Part shown: in pieces, positions 1 through 10,985 of the stretch
Layout of the letters: each line of letters starts with the position of its first letter
Position numbering within the stretch: the first letter of the stretch is position 1
NCBI GenBank assembly: GCA_017163975.1
Contig: JAFFSR010000316.1
Location: 251,001-315,000 of the forward strand
Length of the DNA: 64,000 nucleotides
Origin: Anastatus disparis
Lineage: Eukaryota; Arthropoda; Insecta; Hymenoptera; Eupelmidae
Direction: 5' to 3'
The notes under the pieces: generated by a model
What the model was told of the DNA's origin: nothing
The model's database searches: none
Seen by the model: the letters and a program-made list of their open reading frames with translations, nothing else
Translations under genes and position numbers: made by a program

Positions 1-340
1 AAATGATAAATCTAAAAAAATACGAATTATGAATCAAAAAACATATACAAATGATAAATCTAAAAAAAAATAAAAATGCTGCATATAAAAATTTATTAAA
101 AAAAATGTAAATAATAATTTGAAAAATTAACACTATTTAAACATCGTTGTCGATATTTTATACGTAATGTATTTTATAACGATGTATTACGTATAAAAAT
201 TAACACACACACTCACATGTAACACAGCATCAACATAAAAAACCGACAAGAAAAGTATTAAAAAGATTCATGTGATTCTAAAATGTAAATACATTGTGTG
301 TATTTACATTTTAGAATTCATGTTTAAGAACTTCGAGTAA
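1..340. other. AT-rich flank with perfect hairpin
   Basis: No gene is seen. Positions 275-317 form a perfect inverted repeat, with 19-bp arms (attctaaaatgtaaataca and its complement) around a 5-nt loop. Such hairpins are common debris of fold-back elements; no element ends could be fixed here. Confidence 0.5.
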
Positions 341-499
341 GGTTATAACAGCAACAGCTGTTGCTATTAACCCAGACGGCGCCAGCGTCTGGCGGCCATT
401 GAAAGTTTTCTGCATTGGATCGTCAGTGCTGCGTTAGTTACGATAGATGTCGTCTCACCCAGCAGAAATTCTGAGTTTCTCTACCTGTTGATCTAGCAG
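341..499. other. Short stretch with two GC-richer palindromes
   Basis: Two close dyads stand out from the AT-rich surroundings: a perfect 16-bp palindrome agcaacagctgttgct at 350-365, and ccagacg...cgtctgg at 372-392. No ORF or family is recognised. Confidence 0.4.
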
Positions 500-804
500 A
501 AACACGAATTTTCAGCTAAGATATGAAGAAAATAATATTTTTCAATGCTATAACTACTAATTCGAAAGGATTTGAGCTCAGCTTTAATTTAAAAAAAGGT
601 TTAAGCTTCCAGCTATCAATGCCGAAGAACCATATGCGTTTAAAAATCTAGTAACTTTTTTAGTCATTTTCTTTAATTGCCTGTAACTAGGGAAATATTG
701 AGTATTTATGACTATAACTTTAGCTTTTTCCATATTTTATCATCTGAAAACTTATCCCGAAGTTTGAGCAAAATCCGTGATCCGGAGGTGTGACACTCTC
801 CTAG
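500..804. mobile_element. Right arm of a fold-back MITE (GGAGAGTGTC family)
   Basis: The segment ends gacactctcctag and is followed by TTA. Its last ~80 bp (cttatcccgaagttt...gtga...gacactctcct) match the right end of the complete fold-back at 19321-20017. No left arm is seen in the window, so this is a half element. It interrupts the 3' part of the gag remnant to its right. The left boundary is approximate. Confidence 0.5.
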
Positions 805-2615
805 TTAGTACAAGCGCCTTCCTTGTGACCTTTCTTATCGCAATAACTGCATTTTATGATCACTGGATCTGTTTCATTTTTTACAGGTATGGCTTGCATA
901 GTTTTTATTTGTGTTTCGTGCACTTTATTTGTATCTAATGCCTGATGTTGACTTTGCGTTAACTGCATTATATTATTGACATTTGGCCGCGTTAATAATA
1001 AGCAGGCTTGCATATTTTATGCTATAAAACTTATGCAAACGGTTGCAAACCGTTTATACACAAATATTGCATTTGCGCAAAAAGCCGCGTTCTATGCTTA
1101 TTTTCATAATCTGCTGCCAGCTGTATAGCCTTCCTTAACGTCAGAGGTTTTTCGCAGCACACTTGCACGTCTAAGGGTGAAGTTAGTCCAAACAAATAAT
1201 ATTGTAACGCATCTCTCTCTATTAGCTACTTTCTTGCTATACGATCTTAATAAAGCTTGCGTCCGCGCGCCGAAATCTGCTGCCGATTCGCCTTGTTATT
1301 GCGTAATTATTTTTAACTGCGTTGATAATTCCTCCATCACCGTTATATTATTATATTGCGCCTCTAAGTCTTTTAGGCCAGAGGGACACCCCCAAAAAAG
1401 CGTTTGGTTTTCTTAGTTTTTGAGAAGGTGACCGCTACCGTCCTACAAGTTAATTTTTTTTTTAAAGAAAGCTTTTGACCCACAGATTACGAATACAAAC
1501 TTTATTTTTAGTTCCGAGTCCGGGAACATAAAGAAAATGACGGTTACTTATAGTGCGTATAGAATTTTTAGCTATTAAATCGCCATTTTCGCTATTTTCT
1601 TTATGTTTTTGGACTCGGAATTAAAAAAAAAGTTTGTATTCGTAATCTATGGGTCAAAAGCTTTCTTTAAAAAAAAATTAGCTTGTAGGACGGTAACGGT
1701 CACCTTCTCGAAAACTAAGCGCTTTTTTGGGGGTGTTCTTCTTCCCTATTTTATCAGCGCTTCGATAGACTCATATTGCATTAATCGCGCTGTAAAAATG
1801 TCTGCCGCTTTTCCCGTTAGTTTCGTTGCTAACTCGTATATAATAAGAATCTGACAACCTGGCCCAAAACTACTTACTATGTTCCTTAACACAGAGCAAA
1901 ATAGGGGTAATTTATCTACGCTTCCATCAAAATATGGTATTTGCCTTATTGCTTGATGTAACGATAATTGAGGTATATTCTGAAAATTTGCGCTTCGCAT
2001 ATTTAACATAGGATTTATTTGTTGCGTATTTAATGCGTAGTTAGTATTTATCGGTGAGTTTATTGGAAAATTTGGATTAACTTGAGTTGGTATCATATTA
2101 CTCCATGGTTGTGGAATTTGTTGCGGAAAACTCGTGTAATTGTATAACATCGAAGGATAAACTAACTGGTTTGGGCCCTAGTTTGCGTACGTTAACCACG
2201 TTCCGTTAGTTTTTGGGCTTTCCTCTGATTTCGATTTTTGAGTCTCGGTTTCCCTTTTATTCCGTGAGAACGTGCCGTTACTTACTATGTTTCTTTCTTT
2301 CGTAATATTTAATGATTCTTTGGGTAATTTAAAGCCCTGAGACGCGGCTCTTTTGTATTTTTCTTTCAATTCTCTCCTTTCTTTCTCTGACAAATTAAAT
2401 GTTAAATTTTCGCTTGGTCTCGGAGTGTACATTGATATGTACACCGTGTTCTGTGACGAGGTCGAATATGATATCCTTTCGTTCCCGGATTCGGCTAAGA
2501 TTTCTTCACTACGCGAACCTCTAATAGGAGACAACGAACGTCCTCTACGTCTCGCTTTTTCGTCCTTTTTTGAAAATAAGTTAATCAGCGACATTTTCGA
2601 TAAATGAGATTTCAC
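805..2615 (-). pseudogene. Degraded gag of an LTR retrotransposon (Ty3/gypsy-like)
   Basis: Three minus-strand pieces read in gag order. The first, 2178-2615, is basic and Ser-rich. The second, 1746-2150, carries a capsid-like IPYFDGSVDKLPLF segment. Further downstream is a stretch with a QGESAADF-type motif (around 1250-1310), and last a CCHC zinc knuckle CSYCDKKGHKEGAC at 804-860. Several stops and frameshifts separate the pieces, and a MITE at 1386-1736 cuts the capsid region. With the primer-binding site and LTR to the right, this is the 5' half of a minus-strand element; no pol is visible to the left. Known: this block order is usual for gypsy-type gag. Inference: the superfamily assignment. 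Confidence 0.7.
1386..1736. mobile_element. Fold-back MITE (ACACCCCCAAAAAAGCG ends) inside gag
   Basis: Arms at about 1386-1545 and 1578-1736 are near-perfect inverted copies with a short loop. The termini are ACACCCCCAAAAAAGCG and its complement. The element splits the gag remnant: capsid-like reading continues on both sides. No clear target duplication was found. Short shadow ORFs within the arms are not genes. Confidence 0.75.
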
Positions 2616-3561
2616 AATTTAACTTTTTCTTAAAATTTTTATTATTACTCATTAAATTACGCGTGAGAAGGCGAAGCGTTTACGTTTTCTTATGCGTGCT
2701 GATAATTAATTAACCTTGCAGTAAAAATGTTAGCGTTAAAAATCAACTATCGAATTAATATAATCCAAACATTATTCTTTAACTTTCTCTATTTAACTTT
2801 TTTTCTTTACTGCAAAATTTATTGTTTGGTTACACAAATAAGCGAATATATTTATAATAATTTCTGATGATATGCTTTTGGAATTAATTAGATTTTGTTT
2901 TTAAAAATTGAAGAAAAGAAAAAAATTTAATAAATAACCAGAATATTGAATTTTATTATTCACACGCACTCACTTGTTTGAATTTAATTTTTTTCCCAAG
3001 GATTTATTAAAACTTCCAATATTTGAATATTATTATTTTCTTTTATTTAAGAACGGCACTATTTCTCTGTTACGCTCGCGCTCGTTTTTCTTTTTTTTTC
3101 ACCTCCTAACGCACACTATATTCGCGCACAAATCACTTTTATTAATAAAATTCTAATTTTTACTTTATTTGTTTTCTACGCTTCTATTAGCTTGACTCTG
3201 TACTACCCCGTGGGACAATATAATACGATTTATATAATTTTTACTTACTTGTTGCAGCAGAAAGTGAGCAGCGTGATAAGGAGCACTCTCATTTCTTCGG
3301 TTATAATTTTCGGACTTCCTTCCTTCTTTCCTTCCTTTCGTTTGGATCTTCTGCGTTGTAAACTCGCAACGCGATTTTTCACGAATATCTAATAAAAAAA
3401 AAATTCGCTAAAACAATGTATTTAATTAAGATATTCAATTAATCAAATGATCTCTCTCTCTCTCACAAAAAAATTTCTACTTTATCTGACGCGCTTCTTT
3501 TATTTATTAAGTTTATTTCTTAAAAAAATTTGTATATTTTGCTAAAATCCTCGTTGCGTAT
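2616..3561 (-). other. 5' leader of the degraded LTR element
   Basis: AT-rich non-coding stretch between the gag start and the primer-binding site, with short simple-sequence runs (a ct-run near 3450-3465). No ORF is supported. Confidence 0.4.
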
Positions 3562-3584
3562 CCCACACCGCTGCCACCAAAAAA
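3562..3584 (-). promoter_or_regulatory. Putative tRNA primer-binding site
   Basis: On the minus strand, tggtggcagcggtgtggg lies just inside the LTR edge after a short T run. Its position and TGG start fit a primer-binding site. The second LTR element in this window has the related tggtgacagcgacggtggg. The priming tRNA was not identified. Confidence 0.55.
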
Positions 3585-3880
3585 TGTTACGTAGGATTTA
3601 TTGATACGCACTCCTATGAGGAGTGTAAGGATGCAAATAATTGGAGAGAGAATTAATGTGAAGTGATTAAATATTTATTATAAAACAGAATATAATATAA
3701 TATGAGAGAGAGACTAGTTACTACTTTACTTTAGCGCGTCCGGCAATGGTCTGATGCTCGTCGTCGTCTAAAACGACGATGTAAGTTGCCCCCGACAAAG
3801 TGCCGAATCAGCACTTCACGCACCGTGCGACTTTTAGCTTGGAAGCTCGGAGTCGCAATTCCCCGAACTCCCAATTTTAT
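3585..3880 (-). repeat. LTR of the degraded retrotransposon (inner edge defined)
   Basis: It starts TGTTACGTAGG directly beside the primer-binding site and so is the 5' LTR of a minus-strand element. It contains a tcgtcgtctaaaacgacga dyad near 3759-3777. The outer edge is not marked by any second copy in the window, so the end given is arbitrary. Confidence 0.5.
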
Positions 3881-5865
3881 ACTATTTTCTTATTATATAC
3901 TCTATATAAAGACTATACTAAGTACATATATAATGTACGTTGCAATATTAAAAAATATAAAAATTTGCTATGAATTAAAATTTTTTAGTAACAATATTGT
4001 TTATATTATAGATTTTTTTTTTGAATTATTAAAAACGTATGACATTTTAAAAATAGAAAATAATTTTCAATATAAAAATTCATATTAATAAAATTTAATA
4101 ATTAAATATTAAAAACAAAATTTTAAAAAGATTTAAAATTTTAAATGGTCAAAGATCAATTTAATAAAAGCGCAGAGAAAAGTGTGCAATTTAAATTTGT
4201 ACGCTTTATGTATAAAGTAAGAGCATGAGTCAACCTACAAAAGCAATATTAATGAATTTCAATATTAATAAATATTAAAAATAAAGTTAACATATTTAAA
4301 ATCTTATATATAAACAATAAAAAAGTTTAAAAGAGGTAGATAGAAAAAAAACCAGACCTACAAGCTACATTTATTTTCATAAACATGTCATAAAACCCTA
4401 CAATAAAGCTGTAAAGACGCGAGTAGAATGAACCGTGATTTACGATAAGTACCCGACATACGAGAAGTGCTCAGATTTTTTTAATTTTCGTTTCTTTTCC
4501 ATGCCATATTAAGAATACTTAAGATAGAAAAAATAATTTTTGTTGAATTAATTGAAAATAAAAATTTTTATTATGTCATCTTATAGAGAACACCTATGTT
4601 CCTATCTCTACTAAGAGAATGAAAATTCAATTATTTTTTCGATATCTCCATTATTTTATAAGATCAAAGTTTCTAAATATCGAATTTAATTTTAAGTGAA
4701 AATTATTATAGATCCCTTACCTTTTTTTTTCTTCGTGCTCGATGACTATTTCTTGCAGAAGTGCGAAATTGCGCCACCTTTTTTCTTGATTAAATTTATT
4801 GGAGGGCTGCTTTTTATACCTTTTAATAAAACAGAGTGGGAGAAAAAATTGTTAACATTAATTATTATTTTTTCATCATGCAACGATCAATGTTGCATGA
4901 TATCATAAAGGTCCTAAGCGAATTTCAACAGGAAATTTACATATAGATAATTAAAATTATTTCATGTTAAAGATAAATTATTTCTTAGAATTCGCTTTGT
5001 TTTAAATGATATGGTTTTACATTATACCGCTAAAAAGAAATGTAAGAAATAGCATTGAAAAAATGTTTTTAAATAGTTTGCAAAATGTAAAAAGATTATA
5101 TTTTTATCTTACGCATGGTATTAATGTCATTTGATATGAGTATGGTGTTGCGTTTGTTTTTCATGAACAGGATATTTATTAGATGATCGTTGAGAATTCT
5201 TATGCTTATGTACCGAAAAAATTCTAAGAATAATATGTCGCAATTAATTTTATAATAATGAATATGATTTCAAACATGAAATTTGTATTCTGATAAATAC
5301 AATTTATTTTTCGCTCTTCTTATATGCCACAAATAATTTCTTAGAATAATTTTGGTAGTTTATTTCAATATTATTTTTCACTTTTGTAACAATAAAATCT
5401 TAAACTTGAATTCTTTTACTTAAAGATCAGTTTCGTCTTCTCTACAGGAAATTTACAAATTGATAGTACGCAGATTATTTTATCAGCATCTTCTTAATCT
5501 TAATGTTGCATATGCTTTCTTTGAAAATAAACTTTTATTTTTTTGAACATTGTTTAGAGTTACGACGAAAAAAGGATATTATTTTACTTTTCCCGCAGTA
5601 CAACGATCACTTTTATTTTTTCTTAAGCATATGTACCACTGCCGCTATCTTACTTTTCGACAATTGTAAACACTTCAATTTTGTTTCGGTATTTTTTACA
5701 TGCTTCATAAATCCAAAACATTTCTTCCTATGTTCGAAGAAATTTAATACGTATAGAAAAAATGTTTACAGCTACGGTCATAAAAGAGATCTTCTTATTT
5801 TTGACCGGTGTTGAACATATTGTTTTATTTTTTGTCAGTTCTACTTTTGACTTTGACTTGAAATC
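3881..5865. other. AT-rich sequence without recognised genes
   Basis: No ORF here looks like a protein family, and no long inverted repeat was found. A small hairpin, atcatgcaac/gttgcatgat, lies at 4876-4902. Just before the next gene, a pyrimidine run ending in tttttgtcag (about 5828-5840) could be a splice acceptor; this is inference only. Confidence 0.4.
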
Positions 5866-6282
5866 ATGTCGGATGCAGAGTTTATAGACGTTGACGGAGG
5901 TGTGAACTCTGACAATGATTTAAACTTTCACGCTATGGTACTCGCGCAACGCGGCAATACACCATCACCCCATTTGTCTTCGAGTGAAAGTCTTGTGTTG
6001 GTGGTGTACGGTGATGAACAAGAGTTTATTGATGTTGATGAACACGAAGTTATTGATGTTGATGGTGATGAACCAGAGTTTATTGATGTTGATAACATCT
6101 CGGACATTGATGTTATGAACATCGAGAGTGATATATCAGAAGAAAGTAATAGTTCAATTATTACATCAACACAAAGTAGTGTCGAAGTGAGTAGCAATGC
6201 TACAACATTATTCAGTGGCGTAAAAAATTTTCTTGGGTTTCCGGAAAAAAACCCAAAAAAGCGACAAACAATACTTAAATGA
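5866..6282 (+). CDS. Acidic protein with repeated (F/V)IDVD motifs, N-terminal part
   Basis: The ATG-started reading frame gives 138 residues, very acidic and Ser-rich. It carries four copies of a short motif: EFIDVDG near residue 5, EFIDVDE, EVIDVDG and EFIDVDN, then a weaker DIDV. Each core (I/V-D-V-D/E beside acids) matches the general pattern of SUMO-interacting motifs (compare VIDLT). The frame closes just after an A-rich stretch (a run of 7 A, ccc, a run of 6 A at 6244-6260), where the other frame (next entry) opens. This suggests a single-base slip, or a programmed or spliced junction. Function is not recognised. It could be a host gene or an internally deleted transposon gene. Confidence 0.6.
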   Translation: MSDAEFIDVDGGVNSDNDLNFHAMVLAQRGNTPSPHLSSSESLVLVVYGDEQEFIDVDEHEVIDVDGDEPEFIDVDNISDIDVMNIESDISEESNSSIITSTQSSVEVSSNATTLFSGVKNFLGFPEKNPKKRQTILK

Positions 6283-6553
6283 TTTCACATCATATTTTAA
6301 TGGAATCATCGATACCATTAACACCTGTGAAATCGTTTCACAGGTTGCCCGCACTATACAACTTACATTCGTAACGTGTGGGTATGAACGTGAACCGCGG
6401 CGCGGAGTTGATGGGTGCAGTTATTGTCCGACCCTTTTTTATCGCCAGGCCCAGAATCAACGGGTGAAATGGTATTTTTGTCTGCGGTGCAAGAGGTGGG
6501 TATGCCCCACCTGTAGAGCAGCATTCAGTTGCAATTGCAGCCGAATGAATTAA
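6233..6553 (+). CDS. Cysteine-rich C-terminal part of the same gene, shifted frame
   Basis: This frame overlaps the previous one by 50 nt, has no ATG at its start, and reads best as the continuation of 5866-6282 after a frame change. It ends in a zinc-binding type region: CSYC, then about 17 residues, then CLRC-x4-CPTC and CNC. The CxxC-x4-CxxC core matches the C-terminal cysteine-rich domain of the intact piggyBac transposase in this window (residues 548-559, CINC-x4-CKNC). A RING-like or zinc-ribbon fold is also possible. No catalytic transposase domain lies between the acidic part and the cysteines. Origin from a piggyBac-type transposase by internal loss is an inference. Confidence 0.55.
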   Translation: MGFRKKTQKSDKQYLNDFTSYFNGIIDTINTCEIVSQVARTIQLTFVTCGYEREPRRGVDGCSYCPTLFYRQAQNQRVKWYFCLRCKRWVCPTCRAAFSCNCSRMN

Positions 6554-6659
6554 ACTTTGAAAAAACTGATAAAAAAGTGTGTGTATATATTCATTTTAGA
6601 ACCTAGTGTACATAATGTAGTATTTAGAGTAAAAAAAACAGTATCATTTTTCATATTTA

Positions 6660-6688
6660 TTTACGATGTCATTCGATGACATCGTAAA
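6660..6688. other. Perfect 13-bp hairpin downstream of the cysteine-rich ORF
   Basis: tttacgatgtcat and its complement are separated by tcg, about 107 bp past the stop codon. It could be a transposon end or a transcript hairpin; nothing decides this. Confidence 0.5.
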
Positions 6689-6779
6689 AAAGGTAAGTTT
6701 TTAGTTTTGTTTTTATTATTTGAGAAATTTTTGATAGGGAAAGTAGTACGTTCGATTATAAAAATGATAATTTAGAATT

Positions 6780-7095
6780 AATTATTTACAAAAATGAACA
6801 ATCAAGTTAATTATTTATTTATATAAAACAAACAATCCAAATAATATTTTGTTGTTATTTTAATTGATTATTTATATAAATAAGTCGTTAACTTAATTGT
6901 TTGTTTATGTAAATAAATCGTTATCTTAATAGTTTATTTATATGAAACAAACAATTAAAATAATAACTTGTTGTTATCTTAATTGTTTACTTATATTAAT
7001 AAGTCGTTAACTTAATTGTTTGTTTATATAAATAAATCGTTATCTTAATAGTTTGTTAATGTAAATAAATCGTTATCTTAATGGTTTGTTATTAT
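6780..7095. repeat. AT-rich minisatellite, ~40-bp unit with a ~121-bp higher period
   Basis: Units of the type aagtcgttaacttaattg / aaatcgttatcttaatag, each followed by tttgtttatataaat, recur. The clearest unit, aagtcgttaacttaattgtt, recurs at 6882 and 7003. Confidence 0.65.
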
Positions 7096-7137
7096 AAACA
7101 AATGATAAGAATAGTAGGTATAGTGACGTCATTATTA

Positions 7138-7393
7138 CTTAGAGCATATTATATACCTGGAGGGAGCCAAAAAGTGTAAAAAATAAAAAAGAGAGAGTAA
7201 GGTAGCTTAGGGTGAAGTGTTTTCTCTCTCGCGCAGATGAGCGTTAAGTATGTGATAGCCACGCTGAGAGGAAGCAACAGTCAATGAGAATCCGCGCGAT
7301 AGAGAAAACACTTCACTTAAGCTACCTTTCTCTCTCTTTTTTCTCTTATACTTTTTGGCTTTGCATGCTCCCTCCAGGTATATATGCTCTAAG
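7138..7393. mobile_element. Fold-back MITE with CTCC/GGAG-rich ends
   Basis: The inverted arms start cttagagcatat, continue with cctggagggagc and a gagagag tract, and meet again as gctccctccagg...atgctctaag. Total about 256 bp with ~100-bp arms. If the outer 17 bp are flank, the inner CCTGGAGGGAGC ends are bordered by tata on both sides. Confidence 0.7.
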
Positions 7394-7434
7394 CATTGTT
7401 ATGACTCTCCATCCCTAACTATATACTACTAATG

Positions 7435-7700
7435 TTTCAAAAAACATTTCACGAAAGGTTACTCTTTTAAATAAAAATTTTTTGCAAGATTTAATTGCAA
7501 TCTTGCAGCAGCATTTCAAACAATACTAGCAATGAAACTTCGCTGCAATATTGCAGCAATCTTGTATTGAAACATTACGAAGAAACTTTGCTGCAACCTT
7601 ACAATAATGTTTCAAAAAAACATTTCACGAAAGGTTGCTGCAAGGTTACAATAAAATTTAACTGCAAGGTTTCAGTACAACCTTGCTGCAGCATTTTAAA
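7435..7700. repeat. Degenerate short repeats of TTGCAGCAAGGTTTC type
   Basis: Variants of gcaaccttgcagc and gaaacattt recur in both orientations every 15-35 bp. The same vocabulary returns at 9110-9625, so the two blocks may be the repetitive ends of one element disrupted by the MITEs between them. Confidence 0.5.
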
Positions 7701-7838
7701 TAATAAGAACTAATAAATAATAAGTTTAAAGAAAGATTAAAAATGAATTGAGAAATATAATATTCAAAAGGCTTCAAGAATTATGTGAAAAAAAAATAGG
7801 CTCATTATTTTAAAATGAAAATAAATTATATTTTACAA

Positions 7839-8229
7839 CTTAAGAAGGGGCCGAACTATCTGTCTTTGTCTAATAGCGTTTTTCATCATTTATGTAAACA
7901 CTATCCGGTATAACAAGAAAAAAATAGCAGCCCCCGCTAGATATTAGTATAATAAGTAAATTTTGTAATGACAACCAAATTTTTTACCGCATAGTTTTCG
8001 ACTAATTAGAGACCTACTAACAATCTAGAATATAACCTATCTTTTTTTGGTAGGTCTCTAATTATTCAAAAACTACGCAGTGAAAAAATTTGGTTGTTAT
8101 TACAAAATTTACTTATTATACTAATATCTAGCGGGGGCTGCTATTTTTTTCTTGTTATACCGGATAGTGTTTACAAAAATAATGAAAAACGCTATTAGAC
8201 AAAGACAGATAGTTCGGCCCCTTCTTAAG
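7839..8229. mobile_element. Near-perfect fold-back MITE, ~175-bp arms
   Basis: Arms run from cttaagaaggggccg inward and from cggccccttcttaag inward, with a ~40-bp loop around 8017-8050. Only a few mismatches were seen by eye. The total of 391 bp would fold into one long hairpin if transcribed. No coding capacity. Confidence 0.8.
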
Positions 8230-8561
8230 CTTCATTTTTAAATAATTCCAACATTTCAGTATCCTAAACATTCATCTTTTCCAATGGAATCGTATCAAAA
8301 TTAATGTAAAACTCAACTTTGTATAAAAATAAATAAATAAAATAATGATTGATATGTAAAGAAAAAGGATTTCATTTTTGTCTTTAAAAAAATACATTTA
8401 AGAAAGAATTTTATGGGCATTGTTATTATGTCTATTTTTATAATTGTTAAAATTTATTATTTCATAATTTATTCAATTCTCTATTCATTTGTTGTCCTAA
8501 TTTTCATTTTTGTATCATCCATCCTTTGAACTGACGTCCTTTATGCTGATGAACTTAAGCA

Positions 8562-9004
8562 TGTACACCTGGTGGAAAGGATATTTTTCCAAATATATAC
8601 CTCAAATGGCAGCGCTGCATATTTTACCACAGACGTAAGAGAACTTCAAATCATGCATTGAGTTTTGCACCATGATTATTTTGTTTTTTCATATAGGTTA
8701 TTTATGCAAAATTCAAATGATAACTACTGAAATTTTATTGCTTATATAATTTTAATTAACAATATTAGATTCTATATGATTATTGAACTAAGAAATAAAT
8801 AATTTTAATTCATAAAATTATAATTTGAATCATGAAAAAATAAAGTAATATTGTTTGTTTACTAAAATTATGTAATTAAGTAATAAGTAACGATGATGCG
8901 AAGTTTTCTCCATAATTTGGAAATGTCTTATGTCTGTGGTAAAATATGCGATGTTGCCATTTGAGGCTAACATTCGGAAAAATATTCTTTCCACCAAGTG
9001 TACA
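8562..9004. mobile_element. MITE with TGTACAC ends
   Basis: Termini tgtacac...gtgtaca are followed by ~90-bp inverted arms (ggtggaaagga, cctcaaatggca, ttttaccacagac and their complements). The middle is AT-rich and non-coding. A shadow ORF on the minus strand crosses the right arm and was not accepted. Confidence 0.7.
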
Positions 9005-9109
9005 TAAATGTATAGTTTCGGGTTTACTAAACACATTTGAAAGATTTATTTTTTTATTTTGTATATTGTTCTTTAAATTTGATTTTCATAATATTTTTTC
9101 AGTTCATTA

Positions 9110-9625
9110 TCCCAGAGCATAAGCTCCCAATGATATCTTGCAGAAACCTTTTATTGCAATCTTGCAAGAACCTTTCATAGCAACCTTGTAGGAATCTTTC
9201 ATCAAAAGATTGCTCGAATCTTACATGTTAACTTTGAAGCAAGATTTCATAAAACTTTGCAAAAAGGTTTGTGCAAGAGACATAAAAAGGTTACTGACCA
9301 ACGAATATAGACGCTTATAGAAGCGTACTTTTAAATGAGAAATTTCTGTCAAAAATGAGTTAGTTCTGTTATCCAGCTATTTGGTGACGCCACCGAATCC
9401 CATGTATTTTTATATCTATATATATTATATATATAGCACATTTTTCATATGTATAGATATAGAAACAATATTGAAGTGTTACCCAAGCTTTCGGACGAAA
9501 AATGTAACCCAGAAGAATCCTTCTATAAGCGTCTATCTTCTTTGCTGTAACCTTGCAGTGAAACCTTGCAACAACCTTGCCAGCAACCTTGCAGTAACCT
9601 TCCAGCAAGGTTTCATGCTGTGTGG
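9110..9625. repeat. Second block of AACCTTGCAG repeats with a 230-bp insert
   Basis: AACCTTGCAG / CAGCAAGGTTTC variants occupy 9110-9290 and 9540-9625. Between them a small element with inverted ends atagacgcttatagaag (9307-9323 and 9520-9536) carries a TA-rich dyad. The right side abuts the first 248-bp satellite monomer. Confidence 0.55.
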
Positions 9626-10233
9626 GTTATTTGTTTGAAACAAAGGTTCATTTGATTGATTCAAAAAATTCGTATGTTCACTCTCTTACTAATGAATTAA
9701 AAAATTGAATGCTTGATTATATAACCAAATTTTTTAAAACAAAAAAATCATTGTTTTGATACTGTCAATCAATATTTTGTTTTGAAAAATACTTTTTTTA
9801 AATTCCTCTTGATAATTTCTTTGAATCAAACAAATAATTTTATTAACGGTCAAATAAAGTTGTAAAAACAAATAATTATTTGTTTGAAACAAAAGTTCAT
9901 TTGATTGATTCAAAGAATTCGTATGTTTACTCTCTTACTAATGAATTAAAAAATTGAATGCTTGATTATATAACCAAATTTTTTAAAACAAAAAAATCAT
10001 TTTTTTGATACTGTCAATCAATATTTTGTTTTAAAAAAATACTGTTTTCAAATTCTCCTTAATAATTTTTTTTAATCGAACAAATAATCTTTTAACGGTC
10101 AAGTATAGTTGCATAAAACAATTAATTATTTATTCAAAACGAAGATTCATTTGATTAATATAAAGAATCCGTAAGTTTACTCTCTTAATACTGAATGGGA
10201 GAATCGAATGCTTGATTATTTTACCAAATTCTT
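9626..10233 (-). repeat. 248-bp satellite monomers, reverse orientation
   Basis: About two and a half monomers. The marker attcgtatgtt...actctctta recurs near 9668, 9917 and 10170 (spacing ~250). These are the reverse complement of the array at 41488-44350. Interrupted at its right end by the next segment. Confidence 0.8.
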
Positions 10234-10985
10234 TGACCCTTTACTAAAGCAAACGCCCAAACTCGACCAAAGCCACCTTCGTGGGGACGCTATAAGTAAA
10301 CGAAGACTTAAAGGAGTGGGGATATAACAGCTTAAGTAAAGGGTTAAAACAAGAATAGTATTTTTCGATACAAGTGTCTTATGAGCCATTTTCTGGCACG
10401 GCGAGGTTAAGCGCTCGAGCGTAACGAGAGCGCTTACGCCGTGCCGGGAAATGGCACATAGGACACGCGTATCGAACACTATTTTCTAGTACGTGTGTGG
10501 TAAATCCGCCACACGAAATCCATACCCTTAAGAAGCAATACCAAACAAAAACTACGCACTCCACGAATGATGATTCGAAAAAAAAACGAAATCTATATAT
10601 CAATAAAATTAGGCATTCCCCAAATGATAAAACGAAAAAAAAGAAACCAAAACAATTTCAAAAATATACTTAGAGCGTGAAATTGTATTAAATAATTATT
10701 AATACAATATTCACAAACTGAAAAACTTGCTAGTTATTTAGAAACACACACACACGAAAATATAAAAGAATAAGCCGAATTTAAAGCAACTGATTCGTTG
10801 TTAATAGCATCTCTCATTCCATTAGTCTGTATACGCGCATGCGCGCCGCGACACTTATATGCTTTAGCAACGTGAATTACGTGTACAAAATTCACAAAAA
10901 TTGTAAACTATACCCTGCCAAAAAAATGCAACATAGGACACGGAACAGGGAGCACTTCAAGCGAATTTAGCACACGCAGTACTAG
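10234..10985. mobile_element. Unclassified insert with a GC-rich hairpin
   Basis: The satellite monomer breaks at accaaattctttg and resumes at about 10986, so ~750 bp are foreign. Within it, 10355-10482 is an inverted repeat with ~55-bp arms centred on gcgctcgagc, unusually GC-rich here. Minor dyad accctttact/agtaaagggt at 10236-10343. No target duplication or protein was recognised. Confidence 0.5.
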
